Notes: generated by a model from the letters alone, not told the origin. DNA of 64,000 nucleotides from Sipunculus nudus (GCA_026874595.1 CM049314.1:57646300-57710299), one strand, 5' to 3'. Positions 23,301 to 35,689 are shown, counted from the stretch's first letter. A program made the numbers and translations.

Positions 23301-24099
23301 CTTATTCTCAGGAATGTTGAGGTTACATCTTTTCTCATTTACCAACATTGCTGCAAACATGTTGTTGATAAACAAGTTCAAGGAACCTTCACTGAGGCCT
23401 TATAAGAACTTTCAATGACCAGGATTCCCCTTAGTTCATTTATATATACACAGAGGAAGCCAGAAAGCACATGTATTCTTTCTTTTATTTAATTATTTTT
23501 TTGTACTACATGTGTAATTGTTATTGAGAAACCAATATTTTCAAAGTACTTCTTATTTTTTTTCTCAGATTTTTTACACCTTGGTTTGAAGCATGGATTG
23601 ATCGGAAGACGGGTGAACCTTACTTTGATCGTCAAAGTTAGAAATTTTCATAAATAAAGAAATGAATGATTTATCCTTTTCTTTATTCTGTTTAAGTACT
23701 ACATATTTTCTCTTAAAATTTGATATACAAATTTTTAAGCAACGATTTCGAAAGAGTTTGAAAGAAATGTTGCCTTGAATTGGCAAAGGATTAATTTATG
23801 CTTCAGATGAAGGGGACCTTTTGTAAAATGGGTTATGCCCAATGTCTAGGGATACAATGGGATACTGAGTGCCAGAAATGTCTAGGTTTTAATTTATTTA
23901 ATTTCGGATTCATGAAAATGAAATTACCATTAAAAATATTTCTAACAATATTTCGTATTCTCCTTCATAGAAAGACAAAAATTGAGAAGAGTAATGAGAT
24001 AAATATCTGTTCATATAAAAACAGTCATTATCTGACAATTAAATTAGTGTTTATGGTGTAGGCACAATTCTTTTTATTTTCTTTGTTTTTAAAAGAGCG
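23301..24099 (+). other. Upstream flank of synthetase copy 1 with a candidate 3' splice site
   Basis: Collinear with copy 2 apart from the 3.6-kb insertion there. Just before the ATG at 24100 there is a pyrimidine-rich run ending AAAAG; copy 2 has a better CTTTATTTTCAATGTTTCAG. This suggests an intron end, so a 5' exon (leader or transit peptide) may lie further upstream. It was not located. Confidence 0.4.
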
Positions 24100-25748
24100 A
24101 TGAACCTGAAGAGCTACATCAATTATCCATCATCAGTTCCTCTCCTGTATACAACATGGCCGGAACTGTTAGATGATCATGTCAAGAAAAAACCCAACAA
24201 GGTGGCGCTGAAGATTTACACACAAGATATGAATTCCGATTCGCTGACATACGCCGAACTCCAGCAGAAATCCCTGGAGGTTGCTACTGTTCTCCGACGC
24301 TTGGTGCCTGAAATGAAATATGGGGACATGGTAGGCATTATCGGTGGTAACACGTGCGAACTGCTGATAAACATACATGCAGTATTCGCTCTAGGCGCGG
24401 TGATTGTGTCTATTCCACATTATGTTAAAACAGCTAAAGACCTACGTCCCTTCCTACAAACAACACAGTGTAAAATATTGGTTTTCCAGCACGGTAGTTT
24501 GGATTCCTCCACATTGGGTCCAATAGAGGAGCAGGGTACCAGGCTAATTCGTTATGGAGATAATGGTGAGGAGGGCATCAATGGGATTAGATCCCTTCGC
24601 AAACTTCTGGAAGATGTGACTTCATCATATGTGAATGATACTAAGAAGTTGAAAAATGAAATTTGCTCCGATTTGGCAGCCGCATTATGTTTTACTTCGG
24701 GGAGTACTGGCGTGCCTAAAGCTGTCACTTACTCACATTTCCAGCTGATTAACAATGATATGTTTTCGGAAAAAAACTGAAGCTTACGCAAAACGATATT
24801 TTCTTCATCGACAGGGCCATTGTCCATATTGCGCCATTCCTATGCATACATTGGTTTCTGGTTCCAGGCCTGTGCTCTGTCTGTCTGGACACTCATCTCA
24901 CAAAAACCGACATAAAGACAATATTTAAAATCATTAAAAGAGAAAATTGCACCGTTTCTCTGGCGTTTGGTTACGTTCTCTTCGATATGCTAAACGCCGA
25001 AAAATTAACAAAGCAATACTTTATTTGCCTAAGGCTTCTCATCACATCGGGGCAGACGTTGAACGAAAGAATAGCATCAGAGTTACGACGGGTGCTACCA
25101 GATATTTTTCTGGTTAATGGGTTTGGGTCGACAGAAACAGGATGGACCCTGATGAATCAGGAACGATTGGAGGAACAGGAAGACGGCTTCATAGGGCCGC
25201 CCCTGCCGTACTATGAAATCAAAATTGTTGGAGATCATGGTGAGACATTACGACTTGGCGAAATTGGCGAGCTGTATATGAGAGGCCTTTTAATTGCGAT
25301 GGGGTATATGCATGGAGACAGCCTACAGGATCTGAAGTCACGGGAGGGGTGGTTTGCCACCGGTGATATGGCCGTGTTGAACGCTAGCGGTCATATAAAG
25401 ATCGAAGGCAGATGCATCGAAATAATCAAACGTGCTGGGATTAAAATATATCCAGCAGAAGTTGAAAATGTAATTTGTGAACATTCTGAAATCAGTGCTG
25501 TCCAAGTGTTTGGCGTCCCCGACGAGCGCCTAGGAGAAGAGATCTACGCATGTGTGATTCTGAAGCAGGGCAGCACGATGAAGGAAGCGGATTTGTTGGA
25601 ATGGTTTGTTGAAAGATTCAAAGATTCCAAAATTGGAGATTACAGGGCCCCTAAGTATGTGGAACTATTTGAAGATTTTCCACGCCTTCCTTCTGGAAAG
25701 GTATTCCGAAAAGAACTTAAGGCAGAAATCCTTGGGCGTATGGGCTAG
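24100..25748 (+). pseudogene. AMP-binding acyl-CoA synthetase, ACSF2-like, one frameshift (copy 1)
   Basis: An intronless coding region of about 549 residues, the usual length for acyl-CoA synthetase or ligase enzymes, which activate fatty acids through an acyl-adenylate and then transfer to CoA. The N-terminal half (24100-24780) opens MNLKSYINYP and contains LTYAELQQKS and the ATP-binding loop CFTSGSTGVPKAV. A 1-bp deletion near 24757-24770, seen against copy 2, shifts the frame and creates a stop at 24778. The shifted frame then stays open to 25748. It carries VNGFGSTETGW (adenine-binding motif), GWFATGDMAVL (ribose-binding aspartate), the hinge block GRCIEIIKRAGIKIYPAEVE and the C-terminal PRLPSGKVFRKEL, whose lysine is the catalytic one. 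All core motifs are intact, so only one lesion separates it from an open gene. Either it died recently, or the missing base is an assembly error. A splice-like AG precedes the ATG, so an upstream exon is possible. ACSF2-like is a resemblance call. Confidence 0.85.
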
Positions 25749-26241
25749 AACAAGTTCATATTACTTGTATATCTGACATTTGCATTACAGCTAAGAAAGG
25801 ATATATATTTAAAATGCTAATATGATATATAAAACATGAATATCACTGTGGATATCTGCGAAATGCGCCTCTAATGCAGCTGTGAATATCAGCTTTTGCT
25901 ATTATTTGTCAAATATATTATTAATATTATATATTATAATGGGCAAAGGAAGCATTACATGTTCTTTCAAATTCTAAACCAAATTCTTATTCAGCGAACG
26001 TGTTAGCTTATGTGATGGTGTGTGGCGTTATCCCTCGTCGGAATCTTAATTTCAAGTAATATTCCGGTTGTCTCAAAGATTTAATGAAAGGGGTCTGCGG
26101 TTTATTCCGTATAGAATGTAAAGATTGAACATAATGACCTTTAAAATCTTTAAAATTACCTGACACAATATAAATATTTTAAATTCTAACCTGATTGTAA
26201 ACATTAAAATGTGACAATATACCGATACATATACGATAAAA

Positions 26242-26284
<43 letters not shown>

Positions 26285-26553
26285 TTTTATGAGGCAATAA
26301 GATTTATGCTGATAATGGTTTTCAGATTAGAGCGTTATTGTTGTTTATCAAGTTCAAGAAAGATTAATGATATACCCAATCAAGTGTCCGTGTGTGCGAA
26401 AAAATGCAAAGTGTCACCAGAAAGAATATCACTTTATAATCTCGTCAGGTTTGATTATGTGTGGACAAAAAATTGCCGGGCTCCGCTTGTCATTTAGTCG
26501 AACTAATTGGATGGCTATAACCGTTTTGCGTATCTAGGCGCAATGCATTTTTA
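25749..26553 (+). other. 3' flank of synthetase copy 1
   Basis: Aligned with 52986-53816 of copy 2 (ACAAGTTCATATTACTTGTATAT, GTCAAATATATTATTAATATT, CATTTTATGAGG). It includes a (TA)n tract. No clear AATAAA signal lies close to the stop, so the transcript end is undetermined. Confidence 0.55.
26244..26281. repeat. (TA)n microsatellite
   Basis: TA dinucleotides, at the position equivalent to 53497-53538 in copy 2. The tract therefore predates the duplication. Confidence 0.95.
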
Positions 26554-27820
26554 GCTCAGCTGACCATAGATCATATTAGCTTTAAGGATCACCCTTCGTC
26601 CGTCGTGCGTAATGCCGTCTCTCCGGTCGTCCGTACATAAACAAAGCACATATCGTAACCGTCTGACCTAGAGACTTCTTACTTGATATCAAAGTAAGCC
26701 CTTGGTAAATCTCCTTGCAAACTAAATGTAGATCCCTGTGACCTATATTTAACGAGTTAAGTTTGCACTCAACCCTTAAACTAAATCATAATAGATCAAC
26801 TGCACATATTACGTTGTAACCATGCAAAAATTAAGAACATCGTCCTAGCCAGTTCTTCTGAACTGCTGTGGACACATTGCAAACATTTTAACATTTTCAG
26901 ATTTTGATGTAAGAAATTCATACTTAAGAAAAAAATATCTCAGTAATGATTGTATGAATCTTTCTGAGACTCGGCAAGCTTTTTGATCATTGAAAGTCCT
27001 TTCTACTCTGAAAGGTGATGTAGACTAGCTGTAGAAGATTGTTGGCAGGATCTACATTTTCTTTATTTTTGCCCATTTCTTTATTGTATTAATTGTACAC
27101 AGAAATAATGCAAGCCAGTTAAGCGGTTAATAAGGCACAAATCGATACCGACCTAAAACCTGTTCACCTAATATTTGGGTAGGTCCTTTGTAAGGCTCCT
27201 GTTATCCTGTATAAGGCTATTTATGTGTTTTAAGTACTTTTAGTTTTTAGTAAAATCAGTCTCATATTAGTGTTGTAGGCTACATAACAAAACACTTGCA
27301 CTCAACCCTATACCTAAAACATTGTGCATCATCTGCCCATATAACATTGTTACCATGCACAACATTAAGAAGATCCGCCCAGCCGGTTCACCAGAGGTAT
27401 TTCAGACACAGTTTCAAAATGTTTACATTTTCAGCTGTTTATGTATGAAATTAATACTCATCGGTAACATCTCAGTAATACTTGCATGGATCATTCTGAA
27501 ATTCGACAATCTAATTAGGCATGGAAAGTCCTTTCAACTTTGAAAGACTGGTTGCTATATTTTCTATATTTTTACACAATTTTTAATGTAATTTTATTTA
27601 GAAATTACGGACGGCCAGATGTTAACGAAGCTCAGCTTGTAACCGCTTGACCTATAAACATCTTACTTTAATTAGGTCCTTAGTAAATCTCGGAGCATAC
27701 CAAAACTTAGGCCATTGTGACTTAAATTTTGCAAGTTACACCAGTTTTTGTGTGATTTTCACACAATAATTTACACACTGTTCAAGTCAGCTGAGCGTCA
27801 TAACCAGTGGGTCACTTGTT
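26554..27820 (+). mobile_element. Non-autonomous element with GCTCAGCTGA ends and two internal repeats, copy 1
   Basis: It starts TTTTTAGCTCAGCTGA (26554-26563) and ends TCAGCTGAGC (27787-27796), a 10-bp inverted match, followed by GTGGGTCACTTGTTG. After the head comes GGATCACCCTTCGTCCGTCGTGCG. The interior has two related segments of roughly 535 bp, each with ACATATCGTAACCG- or TTGTAACCGCTTGACC-like text, CACTCAACCCT, ACCATGCA, ACATCTCAGTAAT and GAAAGTCCTTTC. No transposase is present. I recall this head-and-core architecture from bivalve repeats (pearl or Helentron-like), but the class is inference. A second copy lies in the segmental duplicate, and head-only fragments occur at 30410-30500. 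Confidence 0.7.
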
Positions 27821-29215
27821 GTTTGGTTTGTTGAATATCTGCTGCTATTAAATTCTGTGTTTTTGTTTGAGAAAAGAGAGATTCATGTACATTTATATTT
27901 GATTAGTGTAAGAAATAAAAGTAGAAGGGCTCCATAAAATTTTGTTTTAATTTACCTTCATATGTAATATCATACAAAGTTCAAGTGTAAAGAAATCTGT
28001 TTTTAGAATATTCCTCCTCGTCAGTGACAAATTTACGGCCTTGTAATCCGGTATAAATATGAGGGTTTTTTAAAATTATGACTATATATGCAAAATTATC
28101 TGCATATAAACACAACTTGCTTGATACATAATTGTACCATGCATGAATCAGGAAAAGGATTACGTAAAAAATCATCTGGACCTGTGTCTTTAAACTGCGA
28201 CGCCTACCAAGATTAAATGAAATAATTTTAATAAAAGCAGTCAGATATAGGCCACACCAAGCATAGCGCTATATCGCCACATTACGACCGGAATAAGTAG
28301 GCTTATAAGCCCAATTATCATTGCCTAAGGAGTCGGGTTGTTACGGCTACACCGAACATTAATTGTTGTACTGATTCTGGGAACAAAAATATGGTGCGAA
28401 AGGGAATTTTGAAAATTTACAAGGAAACGTTCAAAGATACACTTTAGTTCTCGGATTGCTGCATATAATTTACACAAAGAAAGTTAGTTTCCCATCACTT
28501 TAAAGTTATTTGAGCAATACCCGCAACATTACCGAAGACCTGGTCTTCATTAAAAAAATGATATCTATAGAAAATGGAAGCAGCGAATCCGTAGACACCT
28601 ATGTGTCTAAGTGTACACTAAGATACTGAGTATGTTGCAACGAACTCTATTAACATAACATGAAACCCTGTTGTGCTGCCAAAATTGATACGGGCATTAG
28701 TCTTATGACTGGAACTTCACTAACTTCAAGTAGAGATGCGGACCAGAACCGTCCGGCCCATCACATAAAGGGTCCGGTTCTCGTCCACTGGAGTTGCTTT
28801 TGGCGGTCAATCCGAGGAGGTAGACCGGTCAAAGCGACCCGATTCATTTATTGAAATATCATTGAAATAAATTTAAATCGTAGATTTATTTTGCTTTTAT
28901 TGTACATAATTGCTCTTTACATATATTTGTTCGAATATTTATTAAAAACCGAATATCATTTACATAGCGAACCGAGTAATAAGTGATTATTATAATCCAT
29001 ACGTAAATCGTAAGATCTGGGTTTGAATTTTTAGTGAAAAAAATCAGAATTACAATCTTTGTAAAGAATGTGACAACAGTGGAGTATTTTGTGATACTGA
29101 GCGAGGCGTTATGGTTTTGATATTAACCAAATGGTGCATGATGCGCAGGGGCGTCAATACAGCGGTGGGGATAAGTGGTCTGGTATTTTGTATCAGCGGT
29201 CCTGGAACGGTCCAG
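27821..29215 (+). other. Collinear 3' part of segmental copy 1, no gene recognised
   Basis: Aligned with 55110-56522 in copy 2 (GAAAAGAGAGATTC, GTCAGATATAGGCCACACC, GAGTCGGGTTGTTACGG, CCGCAACATTACC(G/A)AAGACCTGG, ATACAGCGGTGGGGATAAG). ORFs are short and not conserved. The duplication ends at 29215. Confidence 0.65.
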
Positions 29216-30077
29216 CCCAAAATTGTGGACTGGACGTGCCCAAGCGGTTTAGTCTGCACCCCTTCTACCTTGTGTACGGAATGTCATCTCGTAAACAAGA
29301 AAACTTTGCACAATGTGTGTGTATGTGTAAGAACAGTGTTTGTTATAATACAATGATTCAGACCTAGAACCTTTACCTTTCAATCAGAAGTTTTATTTAA
29401 TTACACATGGAATTAATGTTAACAAATATATATGTTATGTTCGACAATATGTTTCATCCCTTGTCTCAGCTTAACATGCAGAGTGGAAATGAACTATTGT
29501 ATAATATAGTGGTTATGAAAGGTGATTTCCCGAGAAAGGGGAGATACCTTATAGCTTGGGACACAGGGCCCATGCCAGTATATTACAAACGAGAACGCAC
29601 CGCTGGCCAAGTCCCACGAGGCGGACTTCGTGCACATTAACCTCATTACAATATATAATGTGACAATTAAACAAGATAATAAAAAAAAACACAGACAGAA
29701 ATCCCAGAAAAAAAGTCCTTTACCTTGAAGGTCGCATTGCTCTGTCTTTTTTATTAACTTATATAGTGTTAGATTTTCAACTGATTGCCCAGTCATGACT
29801 GCAAGTGTTCCGACTAAGCAAGCATTTTAGTGTGTTACTGTAATTTGCCAGTGATAAAAATGTGGCTCATATCGAGTCATGCTTTACACACCCAACGAGT
29901 CATGAACACTTGACGGATGATTTTTAATTTTAATTTTTTTTTTTGGGGGGGGGGGCAAGGTCATTATAATAATCACCAAACGACCCCTCTGTTAAACGGT
30001 GTTTTGTGCAACCTTGGCGTTCCTGTACTTTTTCGTTGCAGGGGCGGATCCAGGATTTTTCAACTGTGGGGGTGGCG

Positions 30078-30135
30078 TCATATATATATTTATAGATATA
30101 TATACCCCAAGAATAATATATGTATACATACATAC

Positions 30136-30185
<50 letters not shown>

Positions 30186-30205
30186 GTATATATATATATA
30201 TTTAT
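30078..30205. repeat. Imperfect (TA)n / (CATA)n microsatellite
   Basis: Interrupted TA and ACATA repeats, directly downstream of GGGGCGGATCCAGG. Confidence 0.93.
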
Positions 30206-30409
30206 TTATCAAACGTGAACGGCGAAATTCATGGAAGGGAAATCATTTAGCTATAGTAATGATATCTGGATCCATCATGGGTATATAACCAAATTAATTA
30301 TTCTTCAGAGACAAATAGATATCAGCATGGCAAAGACACATGCTTATAGCCCGGTGTTTCTTTGTTTATTTTTCAGCTTTAGTTTTCTAATTGATTTGGT
30401 GGTCTTAAC

Positions 30410-30500
30410 GCTTAGCTGACTGAAGGTCATATGAGCTATAGGGATCACTCTTTGTCCGTCGTCCGTAGGTCCACCCGGCACTCCGGCCGAGTGAGACCTG
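30410..30500 (+). mobile_element. Head fragment of the GCTCAGCTGA-type element
   Basis: CTTAGCTGACTGAAGGTCATATGAGCTATAGGGATCACTCTTTGTCCGTCGTCCG (given as positions) parallels the head of the elements at 26554 and 53821, especially GGATCAC(C/T)CTT(C/T)GTCCGTCGT. The body is absent, so this is a truncated copy or a diverged relative. Confidence 0.55.
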
Positions 30501-31154
30501 GAATCTTCTCACTTGACATCCGACACTCTCGACATCGACATACGTTTGATCGAATTGATAAACATATTGAGTGAATAGCATCTGTCCTATAATTTGTGTT
30601 ATCCATTTAATATCATACATGGAAAAAAGGCTATCGATAAAGGAGCGATAACAAAAAGCGAGCAAGATAAATTCTAACCTCTGTTATTATACCGGTGTTC
30701 CTAAGCGGTGTTCCTAGAGACACTTGCCCATGTAACACGCCGGCGTAATAAGGAACTACACTTTTATACTTACGTTTTTCCCTGGAACCTGGACGCTGAT
30801 GCGCACCTTGCGATATCACGGAACAGATTTTGGGTCCACGAATGAGGAGAAACACACAATTTCCAGTTGTGCACAGTACCCTGCATTCTAACCTGATTTG
30901 TCAGTGAATAGTGCAATATCTTTCCGATATCACTTGCGTAAGTGATGGCACCCTGTATATGGTGCATTACAATACCGAGAACACTGTCAGAAAAACTGAC
31001 TTGGTGTTTTACTCACAAGTAACATGAATTGACATAAACAAGTGAAACAAAATTATCACGGCATAGTAACCAATGATGGAATTTACTTGGCACCCTATTC
31101 TACTTCCAATTTTTTTCTGGCTGGCAGATCAAGGCTTTTTTAGGTACAACAATA

Positions 31155-31407
31155 CCTCTGACACAGCTTTAGAAGTAAACAGCTGACATGTCATGGCATG
31201 TCAGTTTTTTTGTATTAGAATGGTGACTGATCATCTTATTCAGTGCATGACTACTTGTCCGCTGGAACACTTATTTGTTCATATGCCAATACAATTATGC
31301 CCGAGATAACGCTAACTGGTTTTGTATGGAGAATTTGACACATTCAGTTTCAGCGAGGTGGTGATAATTCCACCCCTGTCCATTCACCTAGGGGCGTAAA
31401 TACATAT

Positions 31408-31481
<74 letters not shown>

Positions 31482-32895
31482 TAATGTTTTGGCCTTCTTT
31501 GCATGACCTAATAACCATATTCCGATATACTTGCACTCTCCTTTAACATATTTCTGGCCTGATTATGACCCCTCCAAAAAACCCCAAACAAACATTCAAA
31601 ACCACAGGTCACAGATAAAACAAATATTGGCCAACGTAGTCCATTTTGTTTGAAACAATCCTGAACACCTATAAAACCAAACAACTGTTTTAAATCCAAA
31701 AAGAGCTGACCAAACTATTCAATACTCTGCTGTATCCTTAAGACTCTTTTCTCCCTCCCAAATACGGCTGAAATTCCACGGACGTGTCCCAACGCAAGAC
31801 GTGTGTATAATGAGTTGTACTGGTAATTTAACTGAAAAAAAAGACAGAATATATTTCTTCAATACAAATATGATGAATGGAAAGCGAATGGACAAAAAGG
31901 ACGAAAAAATATATCATTTCAATATCTATGTTATAATTGGTCTTGATGGCACTAAATCGCTGTCCCGCAATACCTTTTGCGCTACGTTTGGGAAATGCAC
32001 GTTTAGGACCTGACGTAATGAAAAAGACATCAAGTGTGTCCTAAGAATGCGTTTCAATCTTGAGGAATTCGGGATAATTTAGCGAAAGGTCTATGGCAGT
32101 GCCATCAATGAGAAACCAGAGCAATTGTGTGTATGCAAAAGGTAAACTCGGCCCATGGCCATCCAATCCCCAACTGGAAACTCTTACATCACAAGAACTG
32201 GTAATATGCTCGTTACATTGAAAAAAAATGAAAAAGAAATGGTTACCCTCATTTCAATTTATCCAGGTCTCCCGGATGCATTTGTTCCTCAAACAAACAG
32301 TGAAGAGTACCTCCAAAGGATAATACTGTTATTTGTACAATTCAGCTGAGATAAATATGTTCAACCTAACTCTCAGGGTTATTGCATTAGGTTGAATGCA
32401 TTTCATACTTCCCATTAAAACATGACTCAAGGGATCTTTTTATATATACCGACTGGGCCTTGGAGTTTTGATACCAGTCACAGTTGAACAACTGCTCCAA
32501 AGGTCAGATCAAAATTTTAGCTACGCGGAAGTATTTCAAATAAAAACATAAAAAAAAATCATGTTGTACTTGTACTGTGATTGAACATATACCTAAATAC
32601 TGGCTGGTGCCTCTCTTCAGCACCAGCTTTTCTTGGGAAAGCGTTACGTTCAACTGCCGCCATGGAGGTACCCGAGCGCTATTATGAACATAGAATTGGT
32701 TCTATGTCTACGGTAGTCTTGCTTTCCGTTATTAAGGAGAAATTATTTACTGAAGAGATATATTTAGGCACATTTGTGATGAAAAGGCCTTTGCTATCAA
32801 TTATCACAGCAAGTAAGTTTACTTGAGATGTGATATATTTTAGTTTCTTTTATTTAACTTCTACCGATGTCTCCGTAATTTTATTTCTTATTCTT
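31155..32895 (+). repeat. Recent tandem duplication, unit 1 (1741 bp)
   Basis: The segment from CCTCTGACACAGC to TTCTTATTCTT recurs immediately as 32896-34511 with only a handful of substitutions. The offset is 1741 bp at the start and 1616-1619 after a length difference near 31345-31475. That stretch, GTTTCAGCGAGG...(TA)n, is present only here. Two ORFs of 64 and 81 codons (32155-32349, 32581-32826) are nearly identical in both units, but so is everything around them, so this does not show coding. Confidence 0.95.
31385..31481. repeat. (CATA)n-(TA)n microsatellite
   Basis: CATACATACATACATA runs into a long TA tract. It lies inside the segment that unit 2 of the tandem duplication lacks. Confidence 0.95.
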
Positions 32896-34511
32896 CCTCT
32901 GACACAGCTTTAGAAGTAAACAGCTGACATGTCATGGCATGTCAGTTTTTTTGTATTAGAATGGTGACTGATCATCTTATTCAGTGCATGACTACTTGTC
33001 CGCTGGAACACTTATTTGTTCATATGCCAATACAATTATGCCCGAGATAACGCTAACTGGTTTTGTATGGAGAATTTGACACATTCAGTATATATACTAA
33101 TGTTTTGGCCTTCTTTGCATGACCTAATAACCATATTCCGATATACTTGCACTCTCCTTTAACATATTTCTGGCCTGATTATGACCCCTCCAAAAAACCC
33201 CAAACAAACATTCAAAACCACAGGTCACAGATAAAACAAATATTGGCCAACGTAGTCCATTTTGTTTGAAACAATCCTGAACACCTATAAAACCAAACAA
33301 CTGTTTTAAATCCAAAAAGAGCTGACCAAACTATTCAATACTCTGCTGTATCCTTAAGACTCTTTTCTCCCTCCCAAATACGGCTGAAATTCCACGGACG
33401 TGTCCCAACGCAAGACGTGTGTATAATGAGATGTACTGGTAATTTAACTGAAAAAAAACAAGACAGAATATATTTCTTCAATACAAATATGATGAATGGA
33501 AAGCGAATGGACAAAAAGGACGAAAAAATATATCATTTCAATATCTATGTTATAATTGGTCTTGATGGCACTAAATCGCTGTCCCGCAATACCTCTTGCG
33601 CTACGTTTGGGAAATGCACGTTTAGGACCTGACGTAATGAAAAAGACATCAAGTGTGTCCTAAGAATGCGTTTCAATCTTGAGGAATTCGGGATAATTTA
33701 GCGAAAGGTCTATGGCAGTGCCATCAATGAGAAACCAGAGCAATTGTGTGTATGCAAAAGGTAAACTCGGCCCATGGCCATCCAATCCCCAACTGGAAAC
33801 TCTTACATCACAAGAACTGGTAATATGCTCGTTACATTGAAAAAAAATGAAAAAGAATTGGTTACCCTCATTTCAATTTATCCAGGTCTCCCGGATGCAT
33901 TTGTTCCTCAAACAAACAGTGAAGAGTACCTCCAAAGGATAATACTGTTATTTGTACAATTCAGCTGAGATAAATATGTTCAACCTAACTCTCAGGGTTA
34001 TTGCATTAGGTTGAATGCATTTCATACTTCCCATTAAAACATGACTCAAGGGATCTTTTTATATATACCGACTGGGCCTTGGAGTTTTGATACCAGTCAC
34101 AGTTGAACAACTGCTCCAAAGGTCAGATCAAAATTTTAGCTACGCGGAAGTATTTCAAATAAAAACATAAAAAAAAATCATGTTGTACTTGTACTGTGAT
34201 TGAACATATACCTAAATACTGGCTGGTGCCTCTCTTCAGCACCAGCTTTTCTTGGGAAAGCGTTACGTTCAACTGCCGCCATGAAGGTACCCGAGCGCTA
34301 TTATGAACATAGAATTGGTTCTATGTCTACGGTAGTCTTGCTTTCCGTTATTAAGGAGAAATTATTTACTGAAGAGATATATTTAGGCACATTTGTGATG
34401 AAAAGGCCTTTGCTATCAATTATCACAGCAAGTAAGTTTACTTGAGATGTGATATATTTTAGTTTCTTTTATTTAACTTCTACCGATGTCTCCGTAATTT
34501 AATTTCTTATT
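32896..34511 (+). repeat. Recent tandem duplication, unit 2 (~1616 bp)
   Basis: Nearly identical to unit 1 apart from the missing ~125 bp (unique text plus microsatellite) and a few changes, such as an extra CA near 33452. The right junction continues into CTTTTCATCATTGACATCGG, which is also the continuation in segmental copy 1 at about 11797. Unit 2 therefore carries the original right junction. The breakpoint sits at a short CTTATTCTTC-like homology. Confidence 0.93.
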
Positions 34512-34815
34512 CTTCTTTTCATCATTGACATCGGAGAAAAAAAGAATGTTATGTCCATTGTTTTAACACACAAAAGACATATGACAGAATGTTAACAAAA
34601 CAATACTTCTTAAGAACATTATTGAGATGACTTCTGTTTGCGTGACAAATTTAAACAGAAGGACGAGCGTGAAGAGGTGAAAATAATCTTGCTTCATACT
34701 AGAAAGCTGCTCTGTTTAAAATGTTTAAATGTGCATAGTTAATTCAAGTACTGAAGGGGTCTTGCACTGTAATTAGCTGATCAGCCACAACGAGCCATCA
34801 CGTCGCATAACAACC

Positions 34816-35460
34816 ATGGAACCGGCAAACGACTCCAAGGTAACATTTGAATCTATCTTAAAAAAACTCTCTTCTTGACAGAATAGAACATAAAATTGAT
34901 AACTTTTGAAACGCTGGAGACCAGAATAATCCCCTTGAAAATGGACAATAACAACCATACGGGAAACATTGAACTGGTTAAAGCTGAAGTCAGACTTGGC
35001 AATATTCAGAGAACCCTGGCTCCAGCAAACAGCTTGACAAACGAATTGAATATTTAGAAAATAAAGGGAGAAGCAAGAACATCAAGCTCCTCAACCTACC
35101 GGAAATTCACTGGGAAACCAAAAACAGGCCTCAGAGTGACAGAGGTTGTGAAACCTTTGATCTTGATCAAGACCAAGTGCTAAATGCGTATCGGCTCAAA
35201 ACAAAGCAACAGCCGGCATCAGGTCTAGGCAAAAGCGACCCAGAAAGGGGATCGCCTATGTTTTTCGCACTGTCAGCCGAAGAGCTCGTTGACGGGATAT
35301 TAAATATAGAAACAGAGCACTGAAATCCTACAAAACAGGTAAAATAGAGTTGTTGACGATGTCTGTAATTATACACATGAGAAAAGAATATACGAATATA
35401 GAAACCGGACTTCAGCCCAACGCCGGTATTGGTCATAAGATATACATGAAGTCATACTTC
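34816..35460 (+). pseudogene. L1-type LINE ORF1 remnant, copy 2
   Basis: Begins ATGGAACCGGCAAACGACTC, as in copy 1. The readable pieces are RIEHKIDN, then KRIEYLENKGRSKNIKLLNL with PEIHWETK, then a C-terminal stretch with LSAEELVDGILN. This is the coiled-coil plus conserved-block layout of L1/Tx1-group ORF1 proteins. Frameshifts at about 34870 and 34910 and later stops kill it. As in copy 1 it faces the minus-strand LINE, so the head-to-head arrangement predates the segmental duplication. Confidence 0.7.
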
Positions 35461-35689
35461 TATTGTTCAATAGTACATATTTAATTAATAACGAGTATAT
35501 TAAAGCTTGTAGGTCTACCTCGTTTGCAATGATTTAGTACCCACCCACGCTATAGGTACTGGAAAGTCTGTCGTCAACATGACCAAATGTTTACATGTGA
35601 CTCCATGAAGCCCCGTGTGCACAAATTATGCCTAAGTCACACACAGTTCTATGGGGGTAGATTATAGCGGGGGTGTAGCCCCCATTTCA

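Larger units (their letters stand above)
11304..29215 (+). repeat. Large segmental duplication, copy 1
   Basis: This roughly 17.9-kb block is collinear and in the same orientation with 34054-56522. Anchors, in order: TCTTTTTATAT...CCGACTGGGCCTT (11304 / 34054), ATGGAACCGGCAAACGACTC (12161 / 34816), the LINE endonuclease end GGCGAATCCTGCATCAAAT (about 15971 / 38099), the SINE (19137 / 41562), the LINE C-terminus (about 20910 / 44930), the synthetase ATG (24100 / 51339) and the final GGTCCTGGAACGGTCCAG (ends 29215 / 56522). Copies differ by scattered substitutions and by large insertions described separately. Copy 1 uniquely carries the DDE transposase pseudogene and the fold-back/TA region. 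It lacks the 1.28-kb and 3.6-kb insertions of copy 2. Confidence 0.9.
29216..31154. other. Unique spacer between the large duplicates
   Basis: Sequence not shared with either duplicate. It contains a poly-T/poly-G run near 29935, a transposon-terminus-like GGGGCGGATCCAGGA at about 30041, a (TA)-rich tract at 30078-30205 and a repeat head at 30410-30500. The rest shows no recognised gene. Mirror-image ORFs in the TA-rich part are low-complexity. Confidence 0.6.

Noticed and set aside
29917-30288. 123-codon frame rich in tyrosine and isoleucine
   Set aside because: It is the translation of TA microsatellite sequence.
30670-30960. Possible LTR (TGTAACACGCCGG start)
   Set aside because: No matching second LTR, primer-binding site or polypurine tract could be found.
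32155-32349. Small genes conserved between tandem units (also 32581-32826, 33774-33968, 34200-34445)
   Set aside because: The units are nearly identical over their whole length because the duplication is recent, so conservation of these frames carries no information. The third copy near 11417 does not keep them.
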